A DNA stretch of 64,000 bases, from the NCBI RefSeq assembly GCF_019343105.1, contig NZ_CP073764.1, forward strand, positions 682,001-746,000, read 5' to 3'. The translations under genes were made by a program, and so were the position numbers. Positions 26,007 through 36,335 of the stretch are shown one piece after another; the stretch's first letter is position 1; each line of letters begins with the position of its first letter. Source of the stretch: Methylovirgula sp. HY1 (GTDB lineage Bacteria; Pseudomonadota; Alphaproteobacteria; Rhizobiales; Beijerinckiaceae). Under the pieces are notes generated by a model. The model did not search any database and was not told the DNA's origin. It worked only from the letters and a program-made list of their open reading frames with translations.

Positions 26007-26504
26007 TTAAGCAAAGCTTTCAACGGCCGCATAGAGAAGATCGAGCGCCACGGCGACAGAGGCGAGCCGCACCTCGGTCCGGCCGATATCGCCAAAACGC
26101 CGTTCCTCGACTCTCACAGCGCCGCGCGATCCGCAGCCGAAATAGACGAGCCCAACAGGTTTTGCGGCAGATCCGCCACCTGGGCCGGCAATGCCGGTGA
26201 CCGACAAGGCGATCTGCGCTTGCGCATGAGCAAGCGCGCCTTCCGCCATCGCGCGTGCGGTTTCTGCGCTGACAGCGCCCGCCGCCGCGAGGATCGCCGC
26301 GTCTACCCCAAGATCATCTTCTTTGGCGCGATTGGAATAGGTGACGAAGCCCCGCTCGAACACGTCCGACGAACCTGGGATCGACGTGAGAAGACCCGCG
26401 ACCAACCCACCGGTGCAAGATTCCGCGGTAACCAGCATCAGGCCGCGCGCGCGGCTGTGCTCGATGAGCTTCTCGGCTTTTTCGAGAAGACTTGCCGCGA
26501 ACAT
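26007..26504 (-). CDS. cinA: CinA C-terminal domain protein (NMN amidohydrolase, PncC-like)
   Basis: 165 residues from the ATG at 26504 (the ATG at 26528 is also possible). The CinA C-terminal domain is complete: LVTAESCTGGLVAGLLTSIPGSS with the catalytic Ser region, then VTYSNRAKEDDLGV, and LSVTGIAGPGGGSAAKPVGLVY. It converts nicotinamide mononucleotide to nicotinic acid mononucleotide in pyridine nucleotide salvage. The stand-alone domain is usual in alphaproteobacteria, and its place near lipA is conserved there. Confidence 0.87.
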   Translation of the reverse strand: MFAASLLEKAEKLIEHSRARGLMLVTAESCTGGLVAGLLTSIPGSSDVFERGFVTYSNRAKEDDLGVDAAILAAAGAVSAETARAMAEGALAHAQAQIALSVTGIAGPGGGSAAKPVGLVYFGCGSRGAVRVEERRFGDIGRTEVRLASVAVALDLLYAAVESFA

Positions 26505-26607
26505 GGCGTTCTCGCTTGCAACGGTCATGAGCAGCGACGGATCCGCCGCGCCAAGGATAGGGTGCCGGAATCGCTCAAAATCAAAAAAGCTGGAACATGT
26601 TTTTGTC

Positions 26608-26664
26608 ACTGAGACATCGGATATATCCGATGTCTAAAAAATGAGAACCCGGATATATCCGATG
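26608..26664. repeat. Paired palindromes, family C
   Basis: GAGACATCGGATATATCCGA followed by TGTC, then a 14-base spacer and a second CGGATATATCCGATGTCC. The core CGGATATATCCG is a perfect palindrome and matches the pair at 14289-14345. It lies between cinA and the Cys-rich gene. Confidence 0.75.
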
Positions 26665-26681
26665 TCCTTTACCGAACATGC

Positions 26682-27089
26682 TCAGCGTTGTTTCGGCTTG
26701 CCGTCGAAACACCCATCGGCAGAATTGGTCGCGCGCCAATAAGCCCTCGGCCCCGGTTCCCTTGAGGGCACGGGCGCGAAGCGGACGCAATGCGCAGCAT
26801 GTCGCCACCATTCGCTTCGCTGGTCGCGCCGCAGCATTGGATCTATGCCATCTCCGATCTGTCGCCAATAAATGCAGGCGTCACATCTCAGGCGGGGCGT
26901 GGGCTCGGGAGCGATAAGAACGCCTTCGCCACAAGATTGAGTTCTACGCGTCAGCGGCCAATGCGCGACTTCATCCATATTTTCGGATACGAGCGGCGCA
27001 TGTCGCCGACAGAAGCCATTCCTGTCATCATCCTGCTCCCAGAACGCGCAACGGCCGCATTGAACGATGTCGGTCTGAGCTTCTGCCAT
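26682..27089 (-). CDS. Cys-rich protein with two zinc-ribbon-like repeats
   Basis: 135 residues. Two related units are visible: CGRCAFWEQD followed by GFCRRHAP and a WPLTRRTQSCGEG stretch (about residues 11-56), and CDACIYWRQ followed by WWRHAAHC and RAYWRATNSADGC (about 69-127). The spacing of CxxC pairs with later Cys and His suggests two small metal-binding modules, the second one degenerate. Similar small proteins are known in alphaproteobacteria without a function. It lies downstream of the efflux operon on the same strand but is probably independent. Confidence 0.65.
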   Translation of the reverse strand: MAEAQTDIVQCGRCAFWEQDDDRNGFCRRHAPLVSENMDEVAHWPLTRRTQSCGEGVLIAPEPTPRLRCDACIYWRQIGDGIDPMLRRDQRSEWWRHAAHCVRFAPVPSREPGPRAYWRATNSADGCFDGKPKQR

Positions 27090-27127
27090 GTTGGGTCCCT
27101 GTGAAGCGCCATTGAATTGGTCGTCAA

Positions 27128-28582
27128 TTATTTATGCGGATTTGCATACTGACGCGGATCTAAATTTTGCGCGACGTCGACAGAAAAATCGCCGCCGAGG
27201 GCCAGAATCAAAGCGACGCTCGTTTGCAACCGCCGCGTTTCGACGCTCAAGGCCACTTGTTCGGCCGTAAGCGCGGCAGTTTGCGCCACGACCACCTCAA
27301 GATAATTGACCGCGCCGTCGCGATAAAGCGTGAGTGCCAGGGCTTCGGCCTTTTCCGCAGCGACCGCGGCGGCTTTGGTGCTGCCGGACTCTATACGCAA
27401 AGCGCGGAGAACGGCGAGATTATCCTCGACCTCTTGGATCGCCGTCAGCACCGTCCCGCGATAATAGGCGACATGCTGCTTGTAAGCAGCTTGCGCAATA
27501 CTGAGATTGGCTAGGCGCAAGCCACCGTCAAACAAGGGCAGATACACGCTCGGGCCGACCGACCAAAAACTATAGGGCAGGCTGAGGAGGTTCAGACCCG
27601 TGTCCTGCGTGCCGCCCACCAGATTGATCGTGAACCGCGGAAAGAAGGCGGCTTTGGCAATGCCGATCGTTTCGTTGGCCGCGGCCGTCTGGCGCTCCGC
27701 CACCGCAATGTCTGGTCGCCGCTCGAGCAGCGTCGACGGAACACCCGGAGGGAAGGAGGGGATCGGCAGGTTCCAACTACGGAACGGAAGCGAGAAATTT
27801 GAAGCGGGTTCGCCCACGAGAGTGGCGATCGCATCGACGAGCAAGGCGCGCGGTCCAGCGATGTCGGCAAGCTGCGCTTTCGCACTGTCGAGCTGAACTT
27901 CGGCGCGATCGACATCGATCGGCGCGGCAATCTTACCCGTCAAGCGTTGACGTGTGAGATCCAGCGCCGCCCGATAGGCGACGACCGTCCGCCGCAGCAA
28001 GTTCGCCTGTTGGTCGAGACCACGCAGGCTGACATAGTCACGCGCCAATTCCGCTTGCAGGCTTAGGCGTACAGACTCGAAGAGCGCGCCGCTGGCCTGC
28101 GCCTGGGCCTGGCTGCGGGCCACCCTGTCACGGACCTCTCCCCAAACGTCGACTTCATAACTAGCTGACACGTCAAGGAAATTGTTGCCGTAATAGTTGG
28201 GCTCGGAGAGCGGACCGCGGCCAATCGAGGCCCGGTTAGCTGCAAATTGTTCCTCATGCTGAACCGCCGGATAAAGCCCAGACTGGGCTCGCGCCACATA
28301 GGCGCGCGCCTGTTGATAGGAAGCCAGCGCGGCGGCCAGGTCCTGATTGTTCAGCTCAACCTGCGTTTCGAGCGAGTCAAGCGTATGATCCTTATAGCTC
28401 CGCCACCAATCGCCGTGCGGGACATTATCGTCAGGATGCGCGGCTTTCCATATGCCCGCGCCGGCTCCTTTGAATTTGGCCGGCATGGCCATCATCTTAG
28501 GCGGCGCATAGGCAGGCGCGAAATCACACGCACCAAGCATCAGCGCCGGCCCGAGCGCCGCCAAAAAATACCAAAATCGCAT
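27128..28582 (-). CDS. Outer-membrane efflux lipoprotein, NodT/OprM family
   Basis: 484 residues with a lipoprotein signal peptide (lipobox LGAC, Cys19). The TolC-type fold shows as two repeats of long coiled-coil helices (ARDYVSLRGLDQQANLL and NLAVLRALRIESGSTKAA) with the RRPDIAVAERQ signature near residue 290. It provides the outer-membrane exit channel for the RND pump encoded just upstream (26 bases gap). Last gene of the efflux operon. Confidence 0.93.
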   Translation of the reverse strand: MRFWYFLAALGPALMLGACDFAPAYAPPKMMAMPAKFKGAGAGIWKAAHPDDNVPHGDWWRSYKDHTLDSLETQVELNNQDLAAALASYQQARAYVARAQSGLYPAVQHEEQFAANRASIGRGPLSEPNYYGNNFLDVSASYEVDVWGEVRDRVARSQAQAQASGALFESVRLSLQAELARDYVSLRGLDQQANLLRRTVVAYRAALDLTRQRLTGKIAAPIDVDRAEVQLDSAKAQLADIAGPRALLVDAIATLVGEPASNFSLPFRSWNLPIPSFPPGVPSTLLERRPDIAVAERQTAAANETIGIAKAAFFPRFTINLVGGTQDTGLNLLSLPYSFWSVGPSVYLPLFDGGLRLANLSIAQAAYKQHVAYYRGTVLTAIQEVEDNLAVLRALRIESGSTKAAAVAAEKAEALALTLYRDGAVNYLEVVVAQTAALTAEQVALSVETRRLQTSVALILALGGDFSVDVAQNLDPRQYANPHK

Positions 28583-28608
28583 GCTGCGACCCCCGCCCTC
28601 GAACCCTA

Positions 28609-29787
28609 CTAACGCGCGCTGATCTTCGCCGCGTCCCCATCTTGTCCCGCGATTTTGACGATATCGCCGTCGGCGATGGAATCGGACGGATTCTTGACCA
28701 CACGATCCTCCGGCGACAGCCCAGACCGAACCTCAACCACGGTACCGAGATCGCGCCCAAGCTGAATTGTCTTCAACTTTATCTTATTATCCGGTCCGAC
28801 CAAAGCGACGCGGAGGTTATCACGCCGGAAAATAAGCGCACTCGCTGGCAGCGTCAGTTCTCGAGAATTGGCGGGAAGCTTGAAATGGACCTCCACGAAT
28901 GCGCCTGGCTGCAAACGGCCATCCTGGTTCATGCGATGCAGCTCGACCTGCAGAGTTCGTGACTTCGTCGCAATTGCATCGGAGGTGGTCGCGACCACTG
29001 CGTGGAAAGTTTTCCCCGGATATTGCGCCAACTTCAGTTCAGCGGTCATTCCGCGGTGGATCTGCGCCGCATAGGCCTGCGGAACATCCACATAGATTCG
29101 CATTTCATGGACGTCGGAGACTTTGAACAGCTCCGTCGAGGCGGATTTTGTGCCGTCGTGCACGAGAGCGCCAACGTCGATTTTGCGGGCGGTCACCACA
29201 CCATTGAAGGGCGCGACGAGCTTTTTAAAGTTTTCAAACGCTTCGAGCCGCGCAACATTCGCCTTGGCCGCCGCCACTTGCGCGAGTTGCGCCTTGTAAT
29301 CGCTTTCCTTCTCGTCCGTCACCTGCTGCGAAACGGCGTTGGACTTCTGCAAAGCCTCCCAGCGCTTTGCCGTAACCTCGGCCAGCGCGGCATTGGCGAG
29401 CGCCTTGGCAAGTTCCCCCTTGGACTGTTCCAATTGCTGGTCGAGCTCGGGGGCGTCGATTTCGGCCAAGACGTCGCCAGCCTTCACCTTGGCGCCGATG
29501 TCCTTGTACCACATTTTTACATAGCCGCTGACCTGGGCATGGATCCGCGCCGAGTACCAAGCGTCGACTTGGCCTGGAAGGATCAGCTGCTGAAAGCCGA
29601 CGATGTGGGCCGGATGGACCACGGTAACCGTTTGTATGGCGCGGGCCCGCGTCCATTTTGCGAGGCCTGCCTCGCTTTTCTCGCGGCTGGTGACGCCGCG
29701 GAAAGCAACTACGCCGGCGACGAGACCGACAAGGGCCAAGATCAAAACGACTTTGCGGCCAAGCGTCTTGGGGGCGCTGGAGGACAT
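28609..29787 (-). CDS. RND efflux periplasmic adaptor (membrane fusion protein)
   Basis: 392 residues from the ATG at 29787, which has AGGAAAGG; a GTG/ATG six codons earlier is less well placed. One N-terminal membrane anchor (about 10-30) is followed by a lipoyl-like hairpin (SGYVKMWYKDIGAKVKAGDV), a coiled coil (about 115-175) and beta-barrel domains. It links the inner-membrane pump and outer-membrane channel. The gene lies 23 bases after the second permease. Confidence 0.93.
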   Translation of the reverse strand: MSSSAPKTLGRKVVLILALVGLVAGVVAFRGVTSREKSEAGLAKWTRARAIQTVTVVHPAHIVGFQQLILPGQVDAWYSARIHAQVSGYVKMWYKDIGAKVKAGDVLAEIDAPELDQQLEQSKGELAKALANAALAEVTAKRWEALQKSNAVSQQVTDEKESDYKAQLAQVAAAKANVARLEAFENFKKLVAPFNGVVTARKIDVGALVHDGTKSASTELFKVSDVHEMRIYVDVPQAYAAQIHRGMTAELKLAQYPGKTFHAVVATTSDAIATKSRTLQVELHRMNQDGRLQPGAFVEVHFKLPANSRELTLPASALIFRRDNLRVALVGPDNKIKLKTIQLGRDLGTVVEVRSGLSPEDRVVKNPSDSIADGDIVKIAGQDGDAAKISAR

Positions 29788-29810
29788 GCTGCCTTTCCTT
29801 ACCATCGTGG

Positions 29811-32800
29811 TTAGTCGCGAGGAAAATCCCCAGCGACTGATTGCACTACACTCCTGTCTCCCCGCCGGTCCCTATTATGAACCAATGCGAACAGTACAGG
29901 CACGAACGCAAGCGTCGCGCCAGTGGAACACATAAGGCCCCCGATAACCGCGCGGCCCAACGGTGCATTCTGCTCGGCGCTGAGCGCCATCGGCAGCATG
30001 CCGATGATCATCGCGCCGGCGGTCATTGCCACTGGGCGAAATCTGGTGAAACCTGCATCGAGCGCTGCCGTAACGGAATCGACGCCATCCGCCAACCGCT
30101 CGCGAGCGAATGACACCACCAGAATAGAGTTAGCTGTCGCGACGCCCATGCACATGATGGCCCCTGTCAGCGCCGGGACCGAGAGGGTCGTCCCGGTCGT
30201 GAAGAGCATCCAGACGATGCCGGCCAAAGCCGTCGGTAGCGCCGCGACGATCACAAAAGCATCCAGCCATGACTGGAAGTTGACGACGATCAGCAGGTAG
30301 ATCAGAAGAATTGACAGCGCCAAGCCACTGAAAAGCTGCATATAGGCACTCTTCATCGTTTCTACCTGTCCTCGCAGCACAACGGTCGACCCGCGCGGCG
30401 CCTGCGATGCCGTCTTGTCGAGAACGTTTTGTATATCGCTGGCGATACTGCCTAGATCGCGGCCATGCGTTGTCGCATAGATGTCGATGACAGGTTGAAC
30501 ATTGTAATGTGATACCACGACGTCAGTCATCGTTCGCTTGACCGAGGCTATGGCGCCGAGCAACTGCATCTTGTTGGCGGCTGCCACCGGGACGTTTTTA
30601 AGGTCGCCGAGCGAATCGACCCAATATTGCGGCATCTGGACGACGATCGGGTAGGACACGCCATTCTTGGGATTCAGCCAGAAAGTCGGGGCCGTCTGGA
30701 GACTGCTCGCAAGCGTGTCCTGCAGAGATATGGCTACATCCTTCTCCGTAAAGCCGATATTGCTCGCCAAAGTGCGGTCGACCGCGGCAACCAAGGTCGG
30801 CACGTTGAAGTCTTGCTGGACGCGCGCGTCCGCGATCCCGGGAATGTTGGCGATCTGCTTGAAGATCTTTTTCGTATAAGCAAGATCTGCATGCAGATGT
30901 TGGCCGATCACCTGCACGTCGATCGGCGCCGGCAGACCAAAATTCAAGATTTGCGACACGATATCGGCCGGAAGGAAGGCGAAGCTCGTGCCGGGAAACA
31001 GGCCGGGCATCCGTTCCCGCAACGTGTTGATGTAGGCTGCGGACTCCTCGGCATAGCCCGGCTTCAGCGAGATCAAAATATCGGCGTCGGAGGCGCCGAC
31101 GCTGCCGGAATTGGCATAAGCCATATTAATACCGCTGATCGGCAAACCGATATTGTCGACGATATTATCGAGCGCTTTCGGCGGGATGATCTCCCGGATT
31201 ACATCTTCGATGTGATCGCAAAGATACGTGGTCTGTTCGATTCTCGTGCCGATCTGCGCCCGGACATGCATCTTGATCTGGGCGGATTGAACCGATGGAA
31301 AGAAGTTTTGACCGAGAAAGGGCACGAGGCCGAAAGATAAAAAGACCACCACCAGGAAACCGCCAACGAACATACGCTTGTGATCTAATGCAAAGATAAG
31401 CAGACGACGATGGCCGCCGCGAATCGCTTCAAAGCGATGTTCAAAGCCGCGTTGAAAGCGCACGAGCGGATTGCGGCTTGGCGGTAGCGGACCTGCATGC
31501 TCATGCGCGCCATGCGCTTGCCCGGCGAGCAGGTAGCGCGCGATAGTCGTCACCAGCGTCCAAGTCAATATGTAGGAGCCGATCAGGGCGAATACAACCG
31601 CCTTGGCCATCGGCCGGAACAGAAAGCCCGAGACGCCGGTGAGACCCAGGAGCGGGATGAACACGGTACACATGCAGAGCAGGGATACGGTATGGGGCGT
31701 CACGAGTTGCTTGGACGCATCCATGATCGCAGTTTCAATGTCCGCGCCATGTTCGAGATGCAAGTTGATGTTCTCGATCGACACGGTTGCGTCGTCGACG
31801 AGAATACCGACCGCAAGCGCCAGCCCGCCCAATGTCATCACATTGATCGTTTCGCCAGTCGCCGCAAAGAGCGTTACGGAAAAGAGAATCGCGAGAGGGA
31901 TCGAAATCAGGATGATCAGCGTCGAGCGCCAACTGCCGAGAAAGAGCAGGATCATCATGCCGGTCAGCGCCGCCGCGATCGCGCCTTCTCTGAGCACGCC
32001 GTCGACGGAAGCCTGGACGAAGCCGGATTGATCGCCGATCGCATTGATCTCGATTCCCGCTGGAAGGCTGGCCCGGATCTTAGGCAGCAGACCCTTCACG
32101 CCTTTGATGACATCGAGCGTCGAAGCGGAGCCCGACTTTAGAATGGTCATGAGCACCGCGTGCTTGCCATCGACCCGAACGGCATTCGTTTGTGGCGGCG
32201 CACCTTCATGCACAAAGGCGACGTCGCGTATATAGACAACGGTGTTGCCGATCTGCTTGATCGGCAGATTGTTCAACCCGGCCATGGTTTTCGGCGCGTC
32301 GTTCAGATCCACGACATATTCGAACCGGCCGATCTTCTGCGTGCCCATCGGGATGATGAGGTTTTGCGCGCTCAGGGCATGCCCGACATCCTGGGCCGAC
32401 AAGCCATAGGACTGAAGCTTCTGCTGATCGATATCGATCTGGATCTGCCGCACCTTGCCGCCATAGGGCGAGGGCACGGCGGCGCCGGCGACCGTCGCCA
32501 ACTGCGGTCTTATGAAATTCTGCGCGTAGTCGTTGAGGGCCGCTTGCGAAACCGTGTCGCTCGACAAGGCGAGCTGCAGGACAGGCACGGTCGATGCGTT
32601 GAAGACGAGCACGTAAGGCGGGGTAATGCCCGGCGGCAGCAATTTGAGCACGGTCTGCGAAGCAGCGGTGACCTGCGCGAGTGCCGTATTGATGTTCACC
32701 GTCGGCTGGAAGAAAACTTTGACGATGCCATAGCCGGTGAGCGACTGCGACTCCATGTGCTGAATGTCGGTGACCTGCGCACTCAGAGTCCGCTCGTAAT

Positions 32801-32999
32801 AATAGACAATGCGCCCAGACATATCGTCCGGCGGCATCCCATTATAGGTCCACACGACGCTGATGACGGGAATGCCGATATTGGGAAACACATCGGTCGG
32901 CGTCTTGACCCAAGACATCACGCCGAAAATCAAGATCAGCATCGCCATGACGACGAAAGTATAGGGACGCTGAAGAGCTATTCTGACAATGGCTATCAT
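29811..32999 (-). CDS. RND efflux permease, second tandem copy
   Basis: 1062 residues, normal RND length, with 12 membrane segments in two halves. The proton-relay motif is LAVGILVDDATVSIENI (Asp pair in TM4). It belongs to the hydrophobic/amphiphilic efflux group by general features (two large periplasmic loops, no metal-export motif noticed). Roughly its first 245 residues differ from the upstream permease at only one position (Ile64 versus Val), while the rest diverges much more. With its neighbour it may form a mixed trimer, as known for MdtB/MdtC. Confidence 0.94.
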   Translation of the reverse strand: MIAIVRIALQRPYTFVVMAMLILIFGVMSWVKTPTDVFPNIGIPVISVVWTYNGMPPDDMSGRIVYYYERTLSAQVTDIQHMESQSLTGYGIVKVFFQPTVNINTALAQVTAASQTVLKLLPPGITPPYVLVFNASTVPVLQLALSSDTVSQAALNDYAQNFIRPQLATVAGAAVPSPYGGKVRQIQIDIDQQKLQSYGLSAQDVGHALSAQNLIIPMGTQKIGRFEYVVDLNDAPKTMAGLNNLPIKQIGNTVVYIRDVAFVHEGAPPQTNAVRVDGKHAVLMTILKSGSASTLDVIKGVKGLLPKIRASLPAGIEINAIGDQSGFVQASVDGVLREGAIAAALTGMMILLFLGSWRSTLIILISIPLAILFSVTLFAATGETINVMTLGGLALAVGILVDDATVSIENINLHLEHGADIETAIMDASKQLVTPHTVSLLCMCTVFIPLLGLTGVSGFLFRPMAKAVVFALIGSYILTWTLVTTIARYLLAGQAHGAHEHAGPLPPSRNPLVRFQRGFEHRFEAIRGGHRRLLIFALDHKRMFVGGFLVVVFLSFGLVPFLGQNFFPSVQSAQIKMHVRAQIGTRIEQTTYLCDHIEDVIREIIPPKALDNIVDNIGLPISGINMAYANSGSVGASDADILISLKPGYAEESAAYINTLRERMPGLFPGTSFAFLPADIVSQILNFGLPAPIDVQVIGQHLHADLAYTKKIFKQIANIPGIADARVQQDFNVPTLVAAVDRTLASNIGFTEKDVAISLQDTLASSLQTAPTFWLNPKNGVSYPIVVQMPQYWVDSLGDLKNVPVAAANKMQLLGAIASVKRTMTDVVVSHYNVQPVIDIYATTHGRDLGSIASDIQNVLDKTASQAPRGSTVVLRGQVETMKSAYMQLFSGLALSILLIYLLIVVNFQSWLDAFVIVAALPTALAGIVWMLFTTGTTLSVPALTGAIMCMGVATANSILVVSFARERLADGVDSVTAALDAGFTRFRPVAMTAGAMIIGMLPMALSAEQNAPLGRAVIGGLMCSTGATLAFVPVLFALVHNRDRRGDRSVVQSVAGDFPRD

Positions 33000-33056
33000 G
33001 TCACAGACGCGATGTGAGATTTAAGCGAGGGCGAAGATCGGATGCGTTCATAGCGG

Positions 33057-36000
33057 TCAGATGGCGGCTGCGGCTGGGCCGCCTCTGAAGGTCGTGTCCA
33101 TATGCTCCCCGACCCCTTCTCGTGCTTGGTGTCGCTCGGAATCGCCATCAAGCCCAGCGGGAGACTGTCCTGACCTATCCATCGCTGATGGCGTTTGCTT
33201 CGATCCTGAATCCGCATGAACCAAAGCAAATAGCGCGGGCACAAAGAAGAGCGTTGCGCAAGTGGCGCAAATGAGGCCGCCAATGACAGCGCGGCCCAAC
33301 GGTGCATTCTGCTCGGCGCTGAGCGCCATCGGCAGCATGCCGATGATCATCGCCAAGGCGGTCATGAGCACAGGGCGGAACCGCGAAAATCCTGCATCGA
33401 GCGCGGCCGCTATCGCATCCTCTCCGTCCATCAGGCGTTCACGTGCAAACGCGATCACCAGGATGGAATTGGCTGTCGCCACGCCCATACACATGATGGC
33501 CCCGGTCAGCGCCGGCACCGACAGCGTCGTATAGGTGGTAAACAACATCCAGACGATACCTGCGAGGGCCGCGGGTAGGGCGGCGACGATCACGAAGGGA
33601 TCGAGCCACGACTGGAAGTTGACGACGATCAGCAGATAAATGAAGACGATCGCCATGGCCAAGCCAGCAAAAAGCTGATTATAGGCGGCCGTCATAGTCT
33701 GGACTTGACCACGCAGCGCGATCGTCGAACCTGGAGGCGCTTCAGCCGCCGTTTGGTGAAGGATCTTCTGAATATCGTCGGCAATTCCACCCAGATCGCG
33801 GCCTTGCGTCGTCGCGTAAATGTCGACAACGGGTTGAACATCATAATGTGACACGACAGCATTGCTCATGCCGCGCCTAACAGTTGCGATGGCGCCGAGC
33901 AATTGCGTTGTCTTGGGCCCCGCCACCGGGACGTTTTTAAGGTCACCGAGCGAGTCGACCCAATATTGCGGCATCTGGATGACGATCGGGTAGGACACGC
34001 CATTCTTGGGATTCAGCCAGAAAGTCGGGGCCGTCTGGAGACTGCTCGCAAGCGTGTCCTGCAGCGATGTCGCCACGTCCTTTTCGGTAAGGCCGACATT
34101 GCTCGCGAGTGTGCGGTTCACGTCGACATAGAGGGTAGGGACGTTGAATGCCTGTTGGATGCGCGTGTCGGCGATCCCCGGAACCTCGGCGATCCGCGTA
34201 AAGATCTTGTTGGCATAGGCGCGATCCGCGTCGAGATGCTGTCCGATCACCTGCACGTCGATCGGCGCCGGCAAACCGAAATTCAAGATTTGCGATACGA
34301 TATCGGCCGGAAGGAAGGCGAAGCTGGTGCCAGGAAACAGGCTCGGCATCTTCTCGCGCAAGATCTTGATGTAACCGGCCGAGTCTTCCGAAAAACCAGG
34401 TTTCAGCGAAATCAATATGTCCGCATCGGCAGCACCGACGCTGCCCGAATTGGCATAGGCCATATTAATACCGCTGATCGGCAGACCGATATTGTCGACG
34501 ATATTGTCGAGTGCCTTCGGCGGAATGACGCGCCGGACTTCATTCTCGATATGATCGCAAAGCGCTGCCGTCTGCTCGATTCTCGTACCGATCTGCGCCC
34601 GGATATGCATCTTGATTTGCGCGGCTTGAACCGGCGGAAAGAAGTTTTGGCCGAGGAACGGCACGAGGCCGAAGGAGACGATGACGACGACCATGAAGCC
34701 CGCGATGAACCACCAGCCGCGCGCCACTGCGAGCTTCAGAATCGCGTGGTAGCTGTTGCGGATCGATTCGAATTTATGTTCGAAGCCGCGCTGAAAACGC
34801 GCGAGCGGATTGTGGCTCGGCGGCGCATGCTGCCCCTCGTCATGATGGCCAGCCTGCGCCGCGAGCAGGTAGCGGGCGAGAGTATTCACCAGCGTCCGCG
34901 ACAGAATGTAGGAAAAGATCAGCGCGAACACGACGGCCTTAGCCATCGGCCGGAACAGAAAGCCCGAGACGCCGCCAAGAGTGAACATCGGCACGAAGAC
35001 AATACAGATACAGAGTAGTGAGACGGTTGCCGGAACGACGATCTGGCGCGCGCCATCCATGATCGCGAGTTCGATATCCTTGCCCTGCTCGAGATGCCAA
35101 TTGATGTTCTCGATCGTCACCGTGCCGTCATCAACGAGAATACCGACCGCAAGCGCCAGCCCGCCCAATGTCATCACATTGATCGTCTCACCCGTAGCAG
35201 CGAGCAGGGCGATCGAACCCAGGACCGCGAGGGGGATCGAAATCAGGATGATCAGCGTGGAGCGCCAACTGCCGAGAAAGAGCAGGATCATCATGCCGGT
35301 CAGCGCCGCCGCGATCGCGCCTTCTCTGAGCACGCCGTCGACGGAAGCCTCGACGAAACTCGATTGATCGCCAACCGCATGGATCTCGATTCCCGCTGGA
35401 AGGCTGGCCCGGATCTTAGGCAGCAGATCCTTCACACCATTGATGACATCGAGCGTCGAAGCGGAGCCCGACTTTAGAATGGTCATGAGCACCGCGTGCT
35501 TGCCATCGACCCGAACGGCATTCAATTGTGGCGGCGCACCTTCATGCACAAAGGCGACGTCGCGTATATAGACGACGGTGTTGCCGATCGACTTGATCGG
35601 CAGATTGTTCAACCCGGCCATGGTTTTCGGCGCGTCGTTCAGATCCACGACATATTCGAACCGGCCGATCTTCTGCGTGCCCATCGGAATGATGAGGTTT
35701 TGCGCGCTCAGGGCATGCCCGACATCCTGGGCCGACAAGCCATAGGACTGAAGCTTCTGTTGATCGATATCGATCTGGATCTGCCGCACCTTGCCGCCAT
35801 AGGGCGAGGGCACGGCGGCGCCGGCGACCGTCGCCAACTGCGGTCTTATGAAATTCTGCGCGTAGTCGTTGAGGGCCGCTTGCGAAACCGTGTCGCTCGA
35901 CAAGGCGAGCTGCAGGACAGGCACGGTCGATGCGTTGAAGACGAGCACATAGGGCGGGGTAATGCCCGGCGGCAGCAATTTGAGCACGGTCTGCGAAGCA

Positions 36001-36335
36001 GCGGTGACCTGCGCGAGTGCCGTATTGATGTTCACCGTCGGCTGGAAGAAAACTTTGACGATGCCATAGCCGGTGAGCGACTGCGACTCCATGTGCTGAA
36101 TGTCGGTGACCTGCGCACTCAGAGTCCGCTCGTAATAATAAACGACGCGCCCAGACATATCGTCCGGCGGCATCCCGTTATAGGTCCACACGACGCTGAT
36201 GACGGGGATGCCGATATTGGGAAACACATCGGTCGGCGTCTTGACCCAAGACATCACACCGAAAATCAAGATCAGCATCGCCATGACGACGAAAGTATAA
36301 GGACGCTGAAGAGCTATTCTGACAATGGCAATCAT
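33057..36335 (-). CDS. RND efflux permease, first tandem copy
   Basis: 1092 residues with a C-terminal tail about 30 residues longer than the second copy (rich in Ser, Gly, Asp). The Asp pair is in LAVGILVDDGTVTIENI. It is first in the structural-gene order and 57 bases from the second copy. Near-identity at the N-terminus against the second copy extends to the DNA level, which points to a recent partial duplication or gene conversion. The pump is probably regulated by the two-component genes directly upstream. Confidence 0.94.
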   Translation of the reverse strand: MIAIVRIALQRPYTFVVMAMLILIFGVMSWVKTPTDVFPNIGIPVISVVWTYNGMPPDDMSGRVVYYYERTLSAQVTDIQHMESQSLTGYGIVKVFFQPTVNINTALAQVTAASQTVLKLLPPGITPPYVLVFNASTVPVLQLALSSDTVSQAALNDYAQNFIRPQLATVAGAAVPSPYGGKVRQIQIDIDQQKLQSYGLSAQDVGHALSAQNLIIPMGTQKIGRFEYVVDLNDAPKTMAGLNNLPIKSIGNTVVYIRDVAFVHEGAPPQLNAVRVDGKHAVLMTILKSGSASTLDVINGVKDLLPKIRASLPAGIEIHAVGDQSSFVEASVDGVLREGAIAAALTGMMILLFLGSWRSTLIILISIPLAVLGSIALLAATGETINVMTLGGLALAVGILVDDGTVTIENINWHLEQGKDIELAIMDGARQIVVPATVSLLCICIVFVPMFTLGGVSGFLFRPMAKAVVFALIFSYILSRTLVNTLARYLLAAQAGHHDEGQHAPPSHNPLARFQRGFEHKFESIRNSYHAILKLAVARGWWFIAGFMVVVIVSFGLVPFLGQNFFPPVQAAQIKMHIRAQIGTRIEQTAALCDHIENEVRRVIPPKALDNIVDNIGLPISGINMAYANSGSVGAADADILISLKPGFSEDSAGYIKILREKMPSLFPGTSFAFLPADIVSQILNFGLPAPIDVQVIGQHLDADRAYANKIFTRIAEVPGIADTRIQQAFNVPTLYVDVNRTLASNVGLTEKDVATSLQDTLASSLQTAPTFWLNPKNGVSYPIVIQMPQYWVDSLGDLKNVPVAGPKTTQLLGAIATVRRGMSNAVVSHYDVQPVVDIYATTQGRDLGGIADDIQKILHQTAAEAPPGSTIALRGQVQTMTAAYNQLFAGLAMAIVFIYLLIVVNFQSWLDPFVIVAALPAALAGIVWMLFTTYTTLSVPALTGAIMCMGVATANSILVIAFARERLMDGEDAIAAALDAGFSRFRPVLMTALAMIIGMLPMALSAEQNAPLGRAVIGGLICATCATLFFVPALFALVHADSGSKQTPSAMDRSGQSPAGLDGDSERHQAREGVGEHMDTTFRGGPAAAAI

